From positions 29,936,403 to 29,974,700 of the forward strand of contig NC_087067.1 in the NCBI RefSeq assembly GCF_963678635.1: a DNA stretch of 38,298 nucleotides, read 5' to 3'. Positions 10,501 through 20,014 of this stretch are shown here, in pieces; the stretch's first letter is position 1, and every line of letters starts with the position of its first letter. Both the position numbers and the translations under genes were made by a program. The notes beneath the pieces are model-generated. The model worked only from the letters and a program-made list of their open reading frames with translations. It ran no database searches and was not told the origin of the DNA. This DNA comes from Symsagittifera roscoffensis. Taxonomy: Eukaryota; Xenacoelomorpha; Acoela; Convolutidae.

Positions 10501-13500
10501 ACATGAAATTATAAGCGAGCACAATTTTGGGTATCGACCAGTTGACAATAATGACCTTCAAAGAGGCTCTTTCGACTGGTTCATGACTTATAAAAAGATT
10601 CCAATTCCTGAAATTGAAGCAGCTAAGAGAAAGAGTCAGTCTGATGTTTTCTTCACACCTGTTTTGTTTGGAGGTGTGTTTGCCATTCATGCTGATTGGT
10701 GGAAAAAATTAAAAGGATTCGATCCTTTTCTCGACATTTGGAGTGGAGAGCAGTTTGAAATGTCATTCAAGGTTAGCTAATAGATGCTACTGAAAACACA
10801 TTATAAAATATAAATGAAAAGAAAAAATAGATATATAGATTGTGAGTTTCAGATATTTTTATTCAAAATGAAGTCAAATTTATTTGAAGGTTTTGGGCTG
10901 AGGCTAAGATATTTTGACCCAACCTAGAAAATGGACGGAATTGTACGTATTATTGATTTTTTTTTGCAATTTTCAAGAGGTAAAAGCAGAATTATCGTAT
11001 TTTAAAAAAAAAAAACTTTTGTATATTTTTTTTTGTAAAATTGATTGTTTGTCAGCCAAAAATAACTCTTATAAACACCAAAAAGTCTATGCTTATGCTC
11101 AGTGGCCAGCTACTTGTATTTTCTAGTATAATTATTATTGAAAGCCCAAACGAACTATCCAATACTGACAAACTTGAGATTAAATTTGATTTTTATAGAT
11201 TTTAAAATAGATAAAATACTGTATATGAATTGATTAACGATAGGCATTTTAAGTACGTAAATCAATTTGAAATGGATGAAATTGATTTTTACTATCTTTT
11301 TTTCAAAATATTTTTCATATATCTTTTTCACTATTTCAGTCATCAAATCAATCACTATTTCACTGTTTCATAGTCACAAGGTACGTTTGTTTTGGGTTTT
11401 GATCATTTTACCCAACGAAATCTTTTTTTTTTATATAAAAAAAAATTTTTAGACAAAATGCATTCTTCACAATTTTTGTCTCTCATTGCACAACGGCAGA
11501 AAATTAAATTTCAGCAACCCAAAAATTTTCAAGAGTTTTCTGAGAAATTTTTTTGACAAGTTTGTTTGAATTACACTATTTGAAAAAGGGTGACATCTCA
11601 AATTAGTGAAAAATCAAAGTTTTTTTGTCGTTTTTACTTAAAAACCCTGTTTAACAAAACGGTTGATCCCGATTATGTTTGAGCATCGAGTTATCAAATT
11701 TGATTGGATATCCTAAGCTTAGCTCATCATTATTTGTGAGAAGCCGCGACGTAAAATATCTTCAAACTCGCTTTTTAAAAATTTAAATGATCAAAAAAAC
11801 TCAAACCTGAAAATTCAAGCGGTTCATGGGTTGTTTTTCCAAATGTTAATAGTTGTTCATGTTCATAATTGATTTTTTTTCGTGGTTTTAGTTCTGAGAC
11901 AATTTTCAATTTGTTAACCTAGCCACTTTTAAAAAAGTGTTTTCAGGTTATCTTGACATCAGAGCTGAAACTTAAAACACCATTGCACCACTGACCCTTT
12001 TTCGTTAAATTATGGGTTTTGAAAAGGGCTCATTTGACCAGTTATGACAAAAAGTTTGTGATATACTCATAGCTATTAATGCGGTAGAGATTATTCAATC
12101 AGGTTCAAAAATCTTCCAAATAAACAACTAGATGCCTTTTTGGTCCTACTATTAAAAAATTTTCAGCTAAATGCATAACTATTCACTTTATTTAACTTTC
12201 AGAGGAAAAAGAACAAAAAATGAGAAGACAAAAATGAAACATTCGATAATTTTTGAGGTGTCGCCCGGATATTAGCAGTCTTTTTTGTTTGAGCCGTTAT
12301 TGAGTTTATCTGTGCTCCCGCGCCGAACGCTCATAGATCATAATCGATTATTTTGTCGGTATCTACAAAATTACAAAATAATCGACTATAATCCATTAAA
12401 AATGAGCCATTATAATCGTTTGTAAACCATATAAACTGAACTATATTCTTACGAATTTTTATGCCAACATAAATCATTATAATAGATTCTAATCGAATCT
12501 AATGGAGTTCGTGAAATTTACATTTTTTTTCAAAGTTATCTCATTTCCTGTTTACTGCAGTTGCTACATGTTACGTTTCATAATTTTTTACATTTCAAGA
12601 AGAAGTTTATTTTTTTTTTGGATTATAATGGATTATTTTTGTCTCGGGAATCCATTATAATTGATTAGATTCAATGGTGCTCAGTTCAAATTATGATATG
12701 GTTCAAATTGCGAGAATTTCAATGTCAGCTTGCATATTCGCTTGAGCAAAATTGTGTTGTTATCAAGCCCAGGTTTAACAGATAGAGCCTGCTTACAAAG
12801 CTGTGGCCTGGATTTTTTCTGGGCTTTTATTTGGTTTTTATAACCATTTTTGACTCGTTTGTTTGATAGGTTTAATCGGACAGTTTTTTTTTCAAAAGTA
12901 GGCTTTATGTGCAGCCTATACTTCATTATTTGGAAAGTTGAGATTGTTATCCGCTGTTAAGTCTTCTGGGTTGAATGTTTTGCGAGTGGTTTCAGTATCT
13001 GAACAATTAACTGCGTATCCACTATAAAAAAGTTTAAATCCAATCGCGCTTAACCCTTGGTTAGTGAAATCGTTGTTTACCTTTTGATTGTGAAAGACAA
13101 ACAAAAGTCTTTAATCGATTACATCATTTGATTCAAGCGGTGGGAGATTTGAATAACAGTTCTTGCGACCTGTTTCCCTTTTCTTAGGGAGTGCAAAAGT
13201 TAGCGATAATTAAACTAAATATACTAAAATGGAAACCAGGCATAAGACTCCTTCAAAGATTGTAAAAGAAAAATCATTGGATTTCACAGCACAAATGATA
13301 ACCGATAATTATATCAACTATTTAGCTTTCAAAAATCCAAAAACAAGAAAACAACGGTTTCATTAATAAGAGAAAAAATTGATGGAGTCGAATAAGGCGC
13401 GGATCTATGATTTTCTCAAAAAATTGATTTTTGTTAGCCAATTTTTAGGTACAATCTTAAGCCTCCATTTATATTTTAAGCTCTCCCATAACAATATAAA

Positions 13501-14846
13501 GATCGTATTTTGAGAAAAATGTTTGTGCCACTTTTAGGCACCTTTTGACCAAAAGATCGGTTTTGACCAAAAGATCGTGTTTTTGGGGTCGCAATCCCCC
13601 TCAAAATTAATATACATTAGTTCTTAACACCACGGCGCCTTTCAAAAATTGTAAGGGTTGGTCAGCTTAAATGGATTTCGTACAATAGTATCCAAGGGGT
13701 GGACCTTTTAGTGAGTGCGAGGGTCAAATCCCTGATCTCTAAATCCGCCACTGATTCGCATGCCTGCTATGTCCAGGTGGTGTTATTTGGACTATACTCT
13801 TCTGCTCTCACTCTCCTACTGTCCTGTTTGATCCTCAATTCTTACCAAGTTCTTAATTCTTAGACATGGATGTGTGGGGGTGAAGTGATAGAGACGCCCT
13901 GTAGTCGGGTGGCGAGAGTGCACAGGGGCTCAATGAATGTTCCTTACTCCCCCCGAGCGGCGATTGAGAGAAGCATGAGCAACATGCCCAGAGTGGCCAA
14001 TGTGTGGATGGACGAGTACAAGGAGTTCTTCTTCTACAGGAAACCTGACCGGAGATTCGCCAGACTCATGACCGGTTAGAACTTCTTAAAATCATTTTTC
14101 CTAAGTATTTTTGATGCTCTTAAAATATGTGAAGTAAAAACATTAACTGCTTAGAAAAACTTTTAAAATCTTAATGTAAAGAAAAACAATATTAAAGAAT
14201 TTTAAAATATGTTGGATTTGATTAAAAAACATTCAACTGAGACTACTAATTTTTTTTTTAATTCTGGCTGAATTGTTTTCGGATTGAATTCTGACAATTT
14301 GTTTCAGGAATCGAGCAGAGATTTGAAATCAGACAAAAACTGCAGTGCCATTCTTTTGACTGGTTCATGAAAAATATCAATTTCAACCAACCCACTTATT
14401 ATCCTGCTGTCGAGCCTCGTTCCCATGCTCACGGTCGAGCACGCTCACAGGAGCACATGATGAAGTGCATTAACAGATATGATAAGAAATTAATGCTCTC
14501 CAAATGCGAAGGTGCGCCTTCAATTTCACTCACATGGCGAAAGGAGTTCATATTCGACAAAGACTCTCAGGCGTGTCTAGACGTCGGCAGTATCTCGAAG
14601 CACGATCGCAAACCGATTCCGACGTTCGACTTTTGTCACAAAATGGGAGGCAACCAGTTTTGGAAATATGAATTAAAAACTCGGACTATAGAACAGAAAA
14701 GAATCAATCAATGTTTGGCTACTGACGGTGCTTTGATTTATTTGAAAAATTGTAATTTGACAGATGTTAGCCAACAGTGGGTTTTCGATGACTCTGATAT
14801 GAGTCAATATCGAAAAGATTTATTCCCTTTTGAGAGAAGACAATAA
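3394..14846 (+). CDS. polypeptide N-acetylgalactosaminyltransferase-like, three exons (3394-4539, 13864-14074, 14308-14846)
   Basis: This joined model gives 631 residues, within the usual range for a GALNT (family GT27, which starts mucin-type O-glycosylation by moving GalNAc from UDP-GalNAc to Ser/Thr in the Golgi). Order: short cytoplasmic end, membrane anchor (about 8-23), stem (24-155), GT-A catalytic domain (about 160-460), ricin-type beta-trefoil lectin (about 500-625). Introns are 4540-13863 (phase 0) and 14075-14307 (phase 1), both GT-AG. The joins restore family motifs: MSFK+TWMCGGE, and a split glycine before IEQRFE. The nucleotide-sugar fold and the DSH metal motif (264-266) are present. 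The family's GLIRA, WGGEN and CSRVGH motifs are changed, so catalytic activity is doubtful. Intron 1 contains two damaged copies of exon 1. The subtype is not assigned. Confidence 0.85.
4540..5165. other. start of GALNT intron 1 within unit 1
   Basis: AT-rich intron sequence. It contains an AATAAA at 4594-4599, 55 bases past the donor, which would end a transcript that failed to splice. The 64-residue frame at 4699-4893 starts with GTG-like context in repeat DNA and recurs in each unit; it has no protein character. Confidence 0.5.
5166..8104 (+). repeat. tandem unit 2 of 3
   Basis: This is the same unit as 1833-5165, shortened mainly by a 368-bp deletion in its exon copy. It shares with unit 3 the loss of about 32 bp seen in unit 1 near 2128-2160 and the extra base in the anchor region. 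Units 2 and 3 are therefore each other's closest relatives. Confidence 0.92.
6701..7479 (+). pseudogene. GALNT exon 1 copy 2, frameshifted and internally deleted
   Basis: It starts with the same ATG context as the intact copy. In the anchor, ATCGGCCTG of copy 1 is ATCAACCCTG here (one extra C), so translation ends after 23 residues at CAATAA. The stem frame then runs on from about 6792, but 368 bp corresponding to 3682-4049 of copy 1 are missing. The join lies near 6990 within CGCAGTGTCC. The loss is not a multiple of three and removes the stem end and the HNEA and VDD motifs. From about 6991 the catalytic sequence is open again to the same AAG|GTTAGC donor. It cannot encode a transferase and is best read as a decaying duplicate inside intron 1. 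Confidence 0.9.
8105..11347 (+). repeat. tandem unit 3 of 3
   Basis: The unit begins at 8105. It ends at 11347, where TTTCAGTCATCAAAT runs into unrelated sequence, while units 1 and 2 continue for about 50 more bases (AACATATTATAAC onward) before the next unit starts. About 12 bp near its left end (after GCGAAGGGAT) are lost compared with units 1 and 2. It lies nearest to the downstream GALNT exons. Confidence 0.92.
9625..10771 (+). pseudogene. GALNT exon 1 copy 3, anchor frameshift but catalytic frame open
   Basis: The ATG at 9625 is followed by the same extra C and the same stop after 23 codons as in copy 2. After the lesion, 352 exon codons (from about 9716) remain open without a stop up to the AAG|GTTAGC donor at 10771. 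They cover the stem and catalytic domain with FHNEA, VDD and DSH all present. There is no in-frame ATG before the stem and no membrane anchor, and the upstream frame is closed by TAG. It could contribute protein only by splicing from another upstream exon. It differs from copy 1 at a few residues (for example TSFVNRS for TSIVSRS). An unprocessed duplicate that has kept its frame is the simplest reading. Confidence 0.85.
11348..11851. other. intron 1 sequence, nothing recognised
   Basis: Unduplicated AT-rich sequence to the right of unit 3. There is no frame, RNA or repeat I can support. Confidence 0.5.
11852..12228 (+). repeat. diverged dispersed copy of part of the right-hand array unit
   Basis: It aligns end to end with 30916-31297 of the array, same orientation. 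Shared landmarks in order: GTTCATGTTCA, TGAGACAATTTTCAATTT (CAGAC in the array's first unit), CATCAGAGCTGAAA (CGTCAGAGCTGAAA), CACTGACCCTTTTTCGT, GATAGAGA-type block before TTCAATCAGGTTCA, AGCTAAATGCAT, and AGAGGAAAAAGAAC. Divergence is clearly higher than among array units. The sequence is therefore a dispersed repeat also present in the array. Confidence 0.85.
12335..12680. promoter_or_regulatory. cluster of TAAT/ATCGATTA-like palindromic sites
   Basis: About 345 bp hold repeated variants of ATTATAATCGATTA in both orientations. They include a perfect 12-base palindrome ATAATCGATTAT (near 12340), ATAATCGACTATAATCC, CCATTATAATCG, AGATTC-TAATC-GAATCT, GGATTATAATGGATTAT and CCATTATAATTGATTAG. 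TAAT and ATCGATTA cores are typical homeodomain or Cut-type binding sequences. This could be an intronic enhancer about 1.2 kb before exon 2, or simply a degenerate short repeat. Function is inferred only. Confidence 0.35.
12681..13104 (-). other. two overlapping minus-strand frames, unrecognised
   Basis: Minus-strand frames of 62 residues (13104-12916) and 81 residues (12926-12681) follow one another with a small overlap in different frames. Base composition is a little richer in G+C than the surrounding intron. The upstream peptide has a protein-like mix (NCSDTETTRKTFNPEDLTAD), but I recognise no family and see no good splice sites. It may be a remnant of an old coding insertion or chance. 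Confidence 0.15.
13394..13753 (+). mobile_element. GGCGG-family element with terminal inverted repeats
   Basis: The left end AGGCGCGGATCTATGAT and the inverse of the right end (CAGTGGCGGATTTAGAGAT) form imperfect inverted repeats, about 360 bp apart. The interior shares the block from CCCCCTCAAAATTA through GGCGCCTTTCAAAAATT to GGTTGGTCAGC with the copies at 21420, 22270, 32089, 34349 and 36605. There is no coding capacity, which suggests a non-autonomous, MITE-like element. It ends about 110 bp before GALNT exon 2. A duplicated target site could not be defined. Confidence 0.7.
13864..14074 (+). CDS. GALNT exon 2: end of catalytic domain
   Basis: The acceptor is TTCTTAG|ACATGG and the donor G|GTTAGA (phase 1). 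The exon encodes residues 383-452: TWMCGGEVIETPCSRVARVHRG, then a Met/Arg-rich loop, then RVANVWMDEYKEFFFYRKP. WMCGG, CSRV and VWMDEYK are diagnostic of GALNTs. Where the family has CSRVGHIFR, this protein has CSRVARVHR: the histidine that coordinates the metal in characterised GALNTs is Arg400, and a histidine sits two residues later (402). The usual YTFPGG loop is also absent. There is no duplicate of this exon in the window. Confidence 0.9.
14308..14846 (+). CDS. GALNT exon 3: linker and ricin-type lectin domain
   Basis: The acceptor is TGTTTCAG|GAATCG and the stop ends at 14846. It encodes residues 453-631. IEQRFEIRQKLQCHSFDWFMKNI matches the family's conserved end of the catalytic domain (RLELRKKLxCKPFxWYLENV). 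The lectin follows as three repeats: a weak first (KCINRYDKK onward), a second with CLDV (542-545) and QFW (569-571), and a third with NQCL and QQW (608-610). The CLD and QxW signatures support a beta-trefoil that binds GalNAc on partly glycosylated substrates. An NLT sequon lies in the third repeat. Confidence 0.9.
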
Positions 14847-14880
14847 ACATGCTTAGAACACATTGGTGATGAGAAATAAA
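14842..14880 (+). terminator. GALNT polyadenylation signals
   Basis: There are two AATAAA hexamers: 14842-14847, whose TAA is the stop codon itself, and 14875-14880, 28 bases after the stop. The second is the likelier signal and would give a very short 3' untranslated region. Confidence 0.6.
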
Positions 14881-15094
14881 GTTTGCCATATTTAGTTTTT
14901 TTACCTTACTTAATCAAAATTCAACTTTGTCTGAATTGCCTTGAAATTTCAAAAAGCGGTAAAAAGAAATGCCACTAATTTACCTTATTTCATGAAGCTC
15001 AAACCAACCTTCGTGATACCACGCAAAGAAGTGTTCTAGTTGATGCGTTCTACGCTTAATTTAAGCAGTATAGGTTGAACTGATGAGCACAGAC

Positions 15095-15112
15095 GGGTCA
15101 TGAATGTGACCT
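15095..15112. promoter_or_regulatory. inverted GGGTCA/TGACCT half-sites, 6-base spacer
   Basis: GGGTCA-TGAATG-TGACCT resembles an inverted pair of nuclear-receptor half-sites, but a 6-base spacer is not a classic arrangement. It lies about 250 bp past the GALNT stop. It may be chance. Confidence 0.2.
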
Positions 15113-18100
15113 AATCGCCTACCAAACGCTCAGTCTTTTAGTTTTGTTTTCTTATCCACCAAATTTCTCAATAAAAGACCAACCAAACCCAAAATTTCCA
15201 TGAAAATTTCTAACCATTCATAATGTATCCCATTAAACTCTACATTGCAAGTAGCAATTTATCTAAGAAGACAGACCTCACGTCTCATTAGAATTGCTAG
15301 ATCTCAATATTAACCTCGCAAAACATTAAGTTATGATTACAAAAAACTTAGGAGTAAACAGAAGTTGAACTAAGAAGTAGCTCAAACCTATATTCGAAAT
15401 TAGATAGCATGATACACAGACTTTGTATTGGAACAAAAACTGTTCTAAGAGGGAAAAACCAAACCCATCGCAATGCGCCCGTTAACATCTCAGTAAACAT
15501 ATTTGTGTATAAAAAGATTTAAAAAGAATCAATTGAAAATTCTGTTTATGTTATAAACTTTTGGAGATACACGTGACGTTTTTTTGAAATTTTATTGAGA
15601 AATCAAAGAACGTTTTCTGAAATAAGTAGGAAAAAACTTAAGCACAAACTAATATGGGAAATGTTTAATAAGTTTAAAACTCATTTTGCTTGGAAAACTA
15701 TTTTTTAAAGTCTGGAAACCAGCAAAAACAATCAAACCTAGAAAATTATCTGATTTTGTAAAGTATAAAATCTATACATATAATAGGAAAACAAGTTTTG
15801 TGGTGTGCTTTTGTCTGTGTCTTTTGTCTGTGACCTAACTGATCCAAGCATAATAACCATAAGTACATAAAAGTTTACCTGAGTGCTATTAACTATTTGT
15901 TTTTTTTTCTTCAAATTTTCGTCCGGATTCCCTAAGAAAGGGCAAAGAATGTAGAAGAGGAGCTACGAGAAATCAATATTTCTTATAGTTCGTTTCCATT
16001 GGATGTTTAGAATTGAGCAAGCGCTTTTTTTGATTTTTTCAATTTTCAAATACAGTTTTGAAACACGGAAACTGAGAGAAATATTGAACTTCAAATTATC
16101 AGTATTCTTTTTGAAACACGTCTTGCTTAAGTTTTTGCTTAACTGTTGATTAAGGTGTAGTTGACAATCAGTCACGGACGGTGCAACACGACAAATTCTG
16201 ATTTGGTAGATTACAAGTCAACCAAAAACGAACATTATGCAACAGTACTAAAAATCTTTCTTCATCTCCCAAAGCTCGAAAACGTTTTTTTTAAAGAAAA
16301 TTTCAGCAAAAAATAAATTTAGCTTGTGAGTTTAGTCATCGGGTCACAAATGACTATACTGCTAGTCATAAAAATAAAAAAATTTTGACTATTAACAAGT
16401 TTCAAAAAAAAATTCAAAAAGACAAAAACTGAAATTTTTGTTTTATTTTTTTTCTAGCATCATAATAGTTGGATAACTTTAGCATCAAAAAATTGCTGTC
16501 AGAAAGCATTGATTTAACATTGAATCTTTTAATCAAAATAGATTTATGAAACTAGAACTAATTCAAAACTGAACCACAAGTAGAACGCGGTTATCACGTT
16601 GAAATTACATTGCATGATGTATAAATTATGTTTTGGGACAAAAAATTGCTCTGTGGGAAAGAAAATTTTCGGGCTAATCTCACTACCTATCTTAAAAATC
16701 TCAACAGCATGTAATTTATGGGAAATATATCATCAATACAAACAAATAAAAGTTTGTTGTTTTTTCAAGATTTTGCTTTTACAACAAAACAACGCATTAT
16801 GTGAAAAAAAAAAAACTAAAAATTGAAATAGGTTTTTTTTTCAAGTATAAAAATTGGTTATGTGAAATCTCAATAGTCCCAGCAAAAATTCTCTAGTGCT
16901 CTGAAATTACCTTAAATATGCAAACTTCGCCCTGATATAAAAATAACTTAAGAGATTAACTTTGCCTTCGGGATGCAAACTTTGAAAAAACTTTTGACGA
17001 AAAAGATACAAGAAAACAATGATATAAGTTTTTGACAGAATATTTAGTATTATTAGCTTTATAGATGGGTCCTTCTTTTTGCATTTTAAAGTTGTTGTTT
17101 AGTTATTTTGAACAAGATGGTTTTACACCAAAAAAGTTATTTTAGCCCTTTCTGCTTGAAATCTATGAAAAAGTATTAAGAAAGTATAATAAGAAATCAT
17201 ATTACAAAAGTTCCTGGAAAAAGTTTGAGTTAAACAGTTTTTAACTACGAACTCTCAAATTCTAAACGAGGAGGCGTGGTTAAAACTAGTTACAAGGTTA
17301 AAGCCATAAATTACGTTTTAGTTGTTGCAAAACTTCACTATATTCAGCATGAAAACTTTTTCACTATAAAATCCAACATTCAAAAAATATATATTTGCTA
17401 ATGCAGTTTTACTATTCATTTGAAGTTTTCAGTTTTCTACCTCATCATTTCAATGATCTTTGCCAAGCTTTGAGGTGAAAATTTTCTGTTGTTCGCAAAA
17501 ACTTCAGCGATAGAGTTTGTCTTTTTTTAAGATCTATTGTTTTTGACTTTTCACTTTATTTTGTTGGTTTTTCTTCTTTTTACAGTAAATAGATCAAAGC
17601 CGCAAAAAAAAATTTCAAAAACAGATTAGGGAATTTTTTTGAAAACAACAAAATTTTTTACCTCTGTTTAAATGAAAAGACATACAAATGATGGTTCTGA
17701 CTAAATTTGCTGGACAAACTCGATTGGTAAATAAATGTGTGTTTTTTTAAAGATAACTCAAATTATGAAACTTTAATTTCACCTGAAAGTATATATAAAC
17801 TACAAATTTTAAACTTTGAGGGTTTTTTTGCTCTAGCAATTTAGATGTTTAAATTGCCCAAGCATGTACTAGCGGAAAAATTGCTCAGTTTCTGTCCAGT
17901 CTCATTTACTAGTCGTAAATTGTTTCGTATCAAACGGGAATGAAATTTTGCGGGATGTTATTTACTGCATTTTTTTCAACTCATGCACCTCATCTGGTTT
18001 ATTTCATTTTGTTTCATAATATTTCTTTTTTTCTTTTGATATTTTTGTGTGCAAAAAAAAATTATTCTAAGTCCAATGTTTTTGGAGCTAGTTTGGGCAG

Positions 18101-19896
18101 CTTCTCTTAGTTTTTCTTTTTATTGGACTTAATATCATTCTTACTGGCATATTTTTTGGTTGTAATGAATTTCCATTCAGAGTGACTGAATGAACCGTCA
18201 TCTTTTTTTTTTTAAAATATCGTTGTTTCCAAAAATCTGCCAACATCACTGTCATTATTTGTAACAGTGAAATCGATTTCTTGGTCTCTGAAAAAAAAAC
18301 AAATTTGAATTTTTCCGACTTACTTTTTTTGAACTATCGCTCGCTTTTTTCTAATTCAGTTTTCATAAAATTGCAATAAAAATGTTAATATTTTGCTCGC
18401 TCAGACTTTTTATAAACTATTTTTTGAAAACATCTTCGAAGGCCAAAACTTAATCCATTATTTCAGGGCAACATTTGACATTTCAGAAAAAAATATCTCG
18501 AAACGATGAGTTTTTATCCGATGTCTCTGGACATACATGTTTCATGATTATGATAATATCTGCTAGCGAGGTCTCTCAGAAAAAAACGTATTCAGCAATT
18601 GCAGAAAAATAAAAAGAGATAATTTCGAACCAAGTTTTGTTTAATTTGGTAAAATCAAAGATGAGAGCCAGAACTGTAGTTCCCATCTTCTTGTCATTGG
18701 TTACTCCATCCTCAAATCTAATAGCCAAGAATTTTTAGAGAATGAATTATACCCTTTGACAACTTTTTACAACCGCAATTTTCAGTTATTTGCTGATCAA
18801 TCTGAAACTATATTGAACACCGCAATTGCGCTTGCCAATCACAGTTTCGTTCAGTTTTTTCAAGATAGAAATCAATATAAATTTGAATCAATTCAAAAAT
18901 TTCTGTTTTTGGTAATTACGGCAATCACTTTTCGGAGATGGTAGAAGGCATCCTACAAAATTCGGAAAACAAAAAAATAGCAAATAGAATTAATTGATTT
19001 TGGTTGATTTCGAAATAGAGACTGAGTTCTGCTTCAAATATCAAAATATCTTCATGTATTGTTCTTTTGTTTTCTTATGTCAGAATTTTGGTTTTCCTTG
19101 GTCAAAATTCTAAAAACTCCTAGGATAAGTTTTTGGACAATGTATCTGAAAACATTTTTTTAATTTTTCACAGGATTTCATTCTAATTGCTAAAGGTATT
19201 CTCGACCAAGCTGGACTATTATTTTAATTCTGATCTTTAAATTAGCACCCTTAGGGCCTTGCAAACAAAAAATTAAGTAACCCACTTTTAATCCTGGGTG
19301 AAAAAATGAATGGAATTTAAGTATCAATGGAAAAAATAACAAATAACAGCTAAGAGGCCTATTTATTTTTCCCACGAACAATCAATCTAAGGGTGGGGCC
19401 GGTCGAAGGCTTTACTTCTTAAATAAACAAACAATTTTGTGTTTTTATCCCATTTAACTCAAATCGGAATTAATTAGCTGAAAACAATCAGTCGAATCAT
19501 TTCATAATACTGATACTTTCTGAACAGTTGAGCTAAAAACTCAAAGATGTATTTTCTTTCAAGGTGAGTTCCGTTTTATTTATTTCTTTCTAAAAAATAC
19601 ATTTCGTTTTTCAAGTTTTGCAAAACTTTAATTGAACAGATAATAAGAATGAGCACCAGAAAATTTCGAAATTGAAGTCATTTTTGTCATCAAAATAGTT
19701 TTTGTGGAGGCATTTAAAAAATCGATACGTTCATTTTGCATTGATTCGTCTTTCTATTTCCGAATTCCCTTCCCTGCCTCTCGATTGAGCGCTAAACATC
19801 AACATCATGCATAATTGAAACCCACCTTGAGTAAAAATGACATATATGAGTAAGAAACAATAATACTGATGGCTAGCCACTTAATTCAAACCAATT

Positions 19897-19919
19897 CTCC
19901 AAGTTCAATTCACTTGGAG
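19897..19919. other. 8-bp perfect inverted repeat
   Basis: CTCCAAGT and ACTTGGAG flank a 7-base loop (TCAATTC). There is no T-run or promoter nearby. Confidence 0.35.
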
Positions 19920-19973
19920 CGAACAAAACAAGCCGATTTATTAAAGAACAGAAAAAATCATTGATAATGATAA

Positions 19974-20014
19974 TAATCTAAGCCAGCAGAAAATATTTTT
20001 TTTTGCTTAGATTA
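19974..20014. other. 10-bp perfect inverted repeat
   Basis: TAATCTAAGC and GCTTAGATTA enclose a 21-base A/T-rich loop. It is only 55 bases from the hairpin at 19897-19919. It is followed by two further AGATTA repeats. Confidence 0.35.

Noticed and set aside
3672-10690. Minus-strand frames inside the GALNT exon copies
   Set aside because: They are shadows of the plus-strand coding sequence, conserved only because that sequence is duplicated.
4699-11126. Frames of 64-70 residues after each GALNT exon copy
   Set aside because: They lie in intron-like AT-rich sequence with homopolymer runs, and they change length between units through slippage.
13725-13740. GGGTCAAATCCC, resembling a tRNA T-arm
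   Set aside because: It lacks the full B-box pattern, there is no A box or cloverleaf upstream, and it lies at the end of a repeat element.
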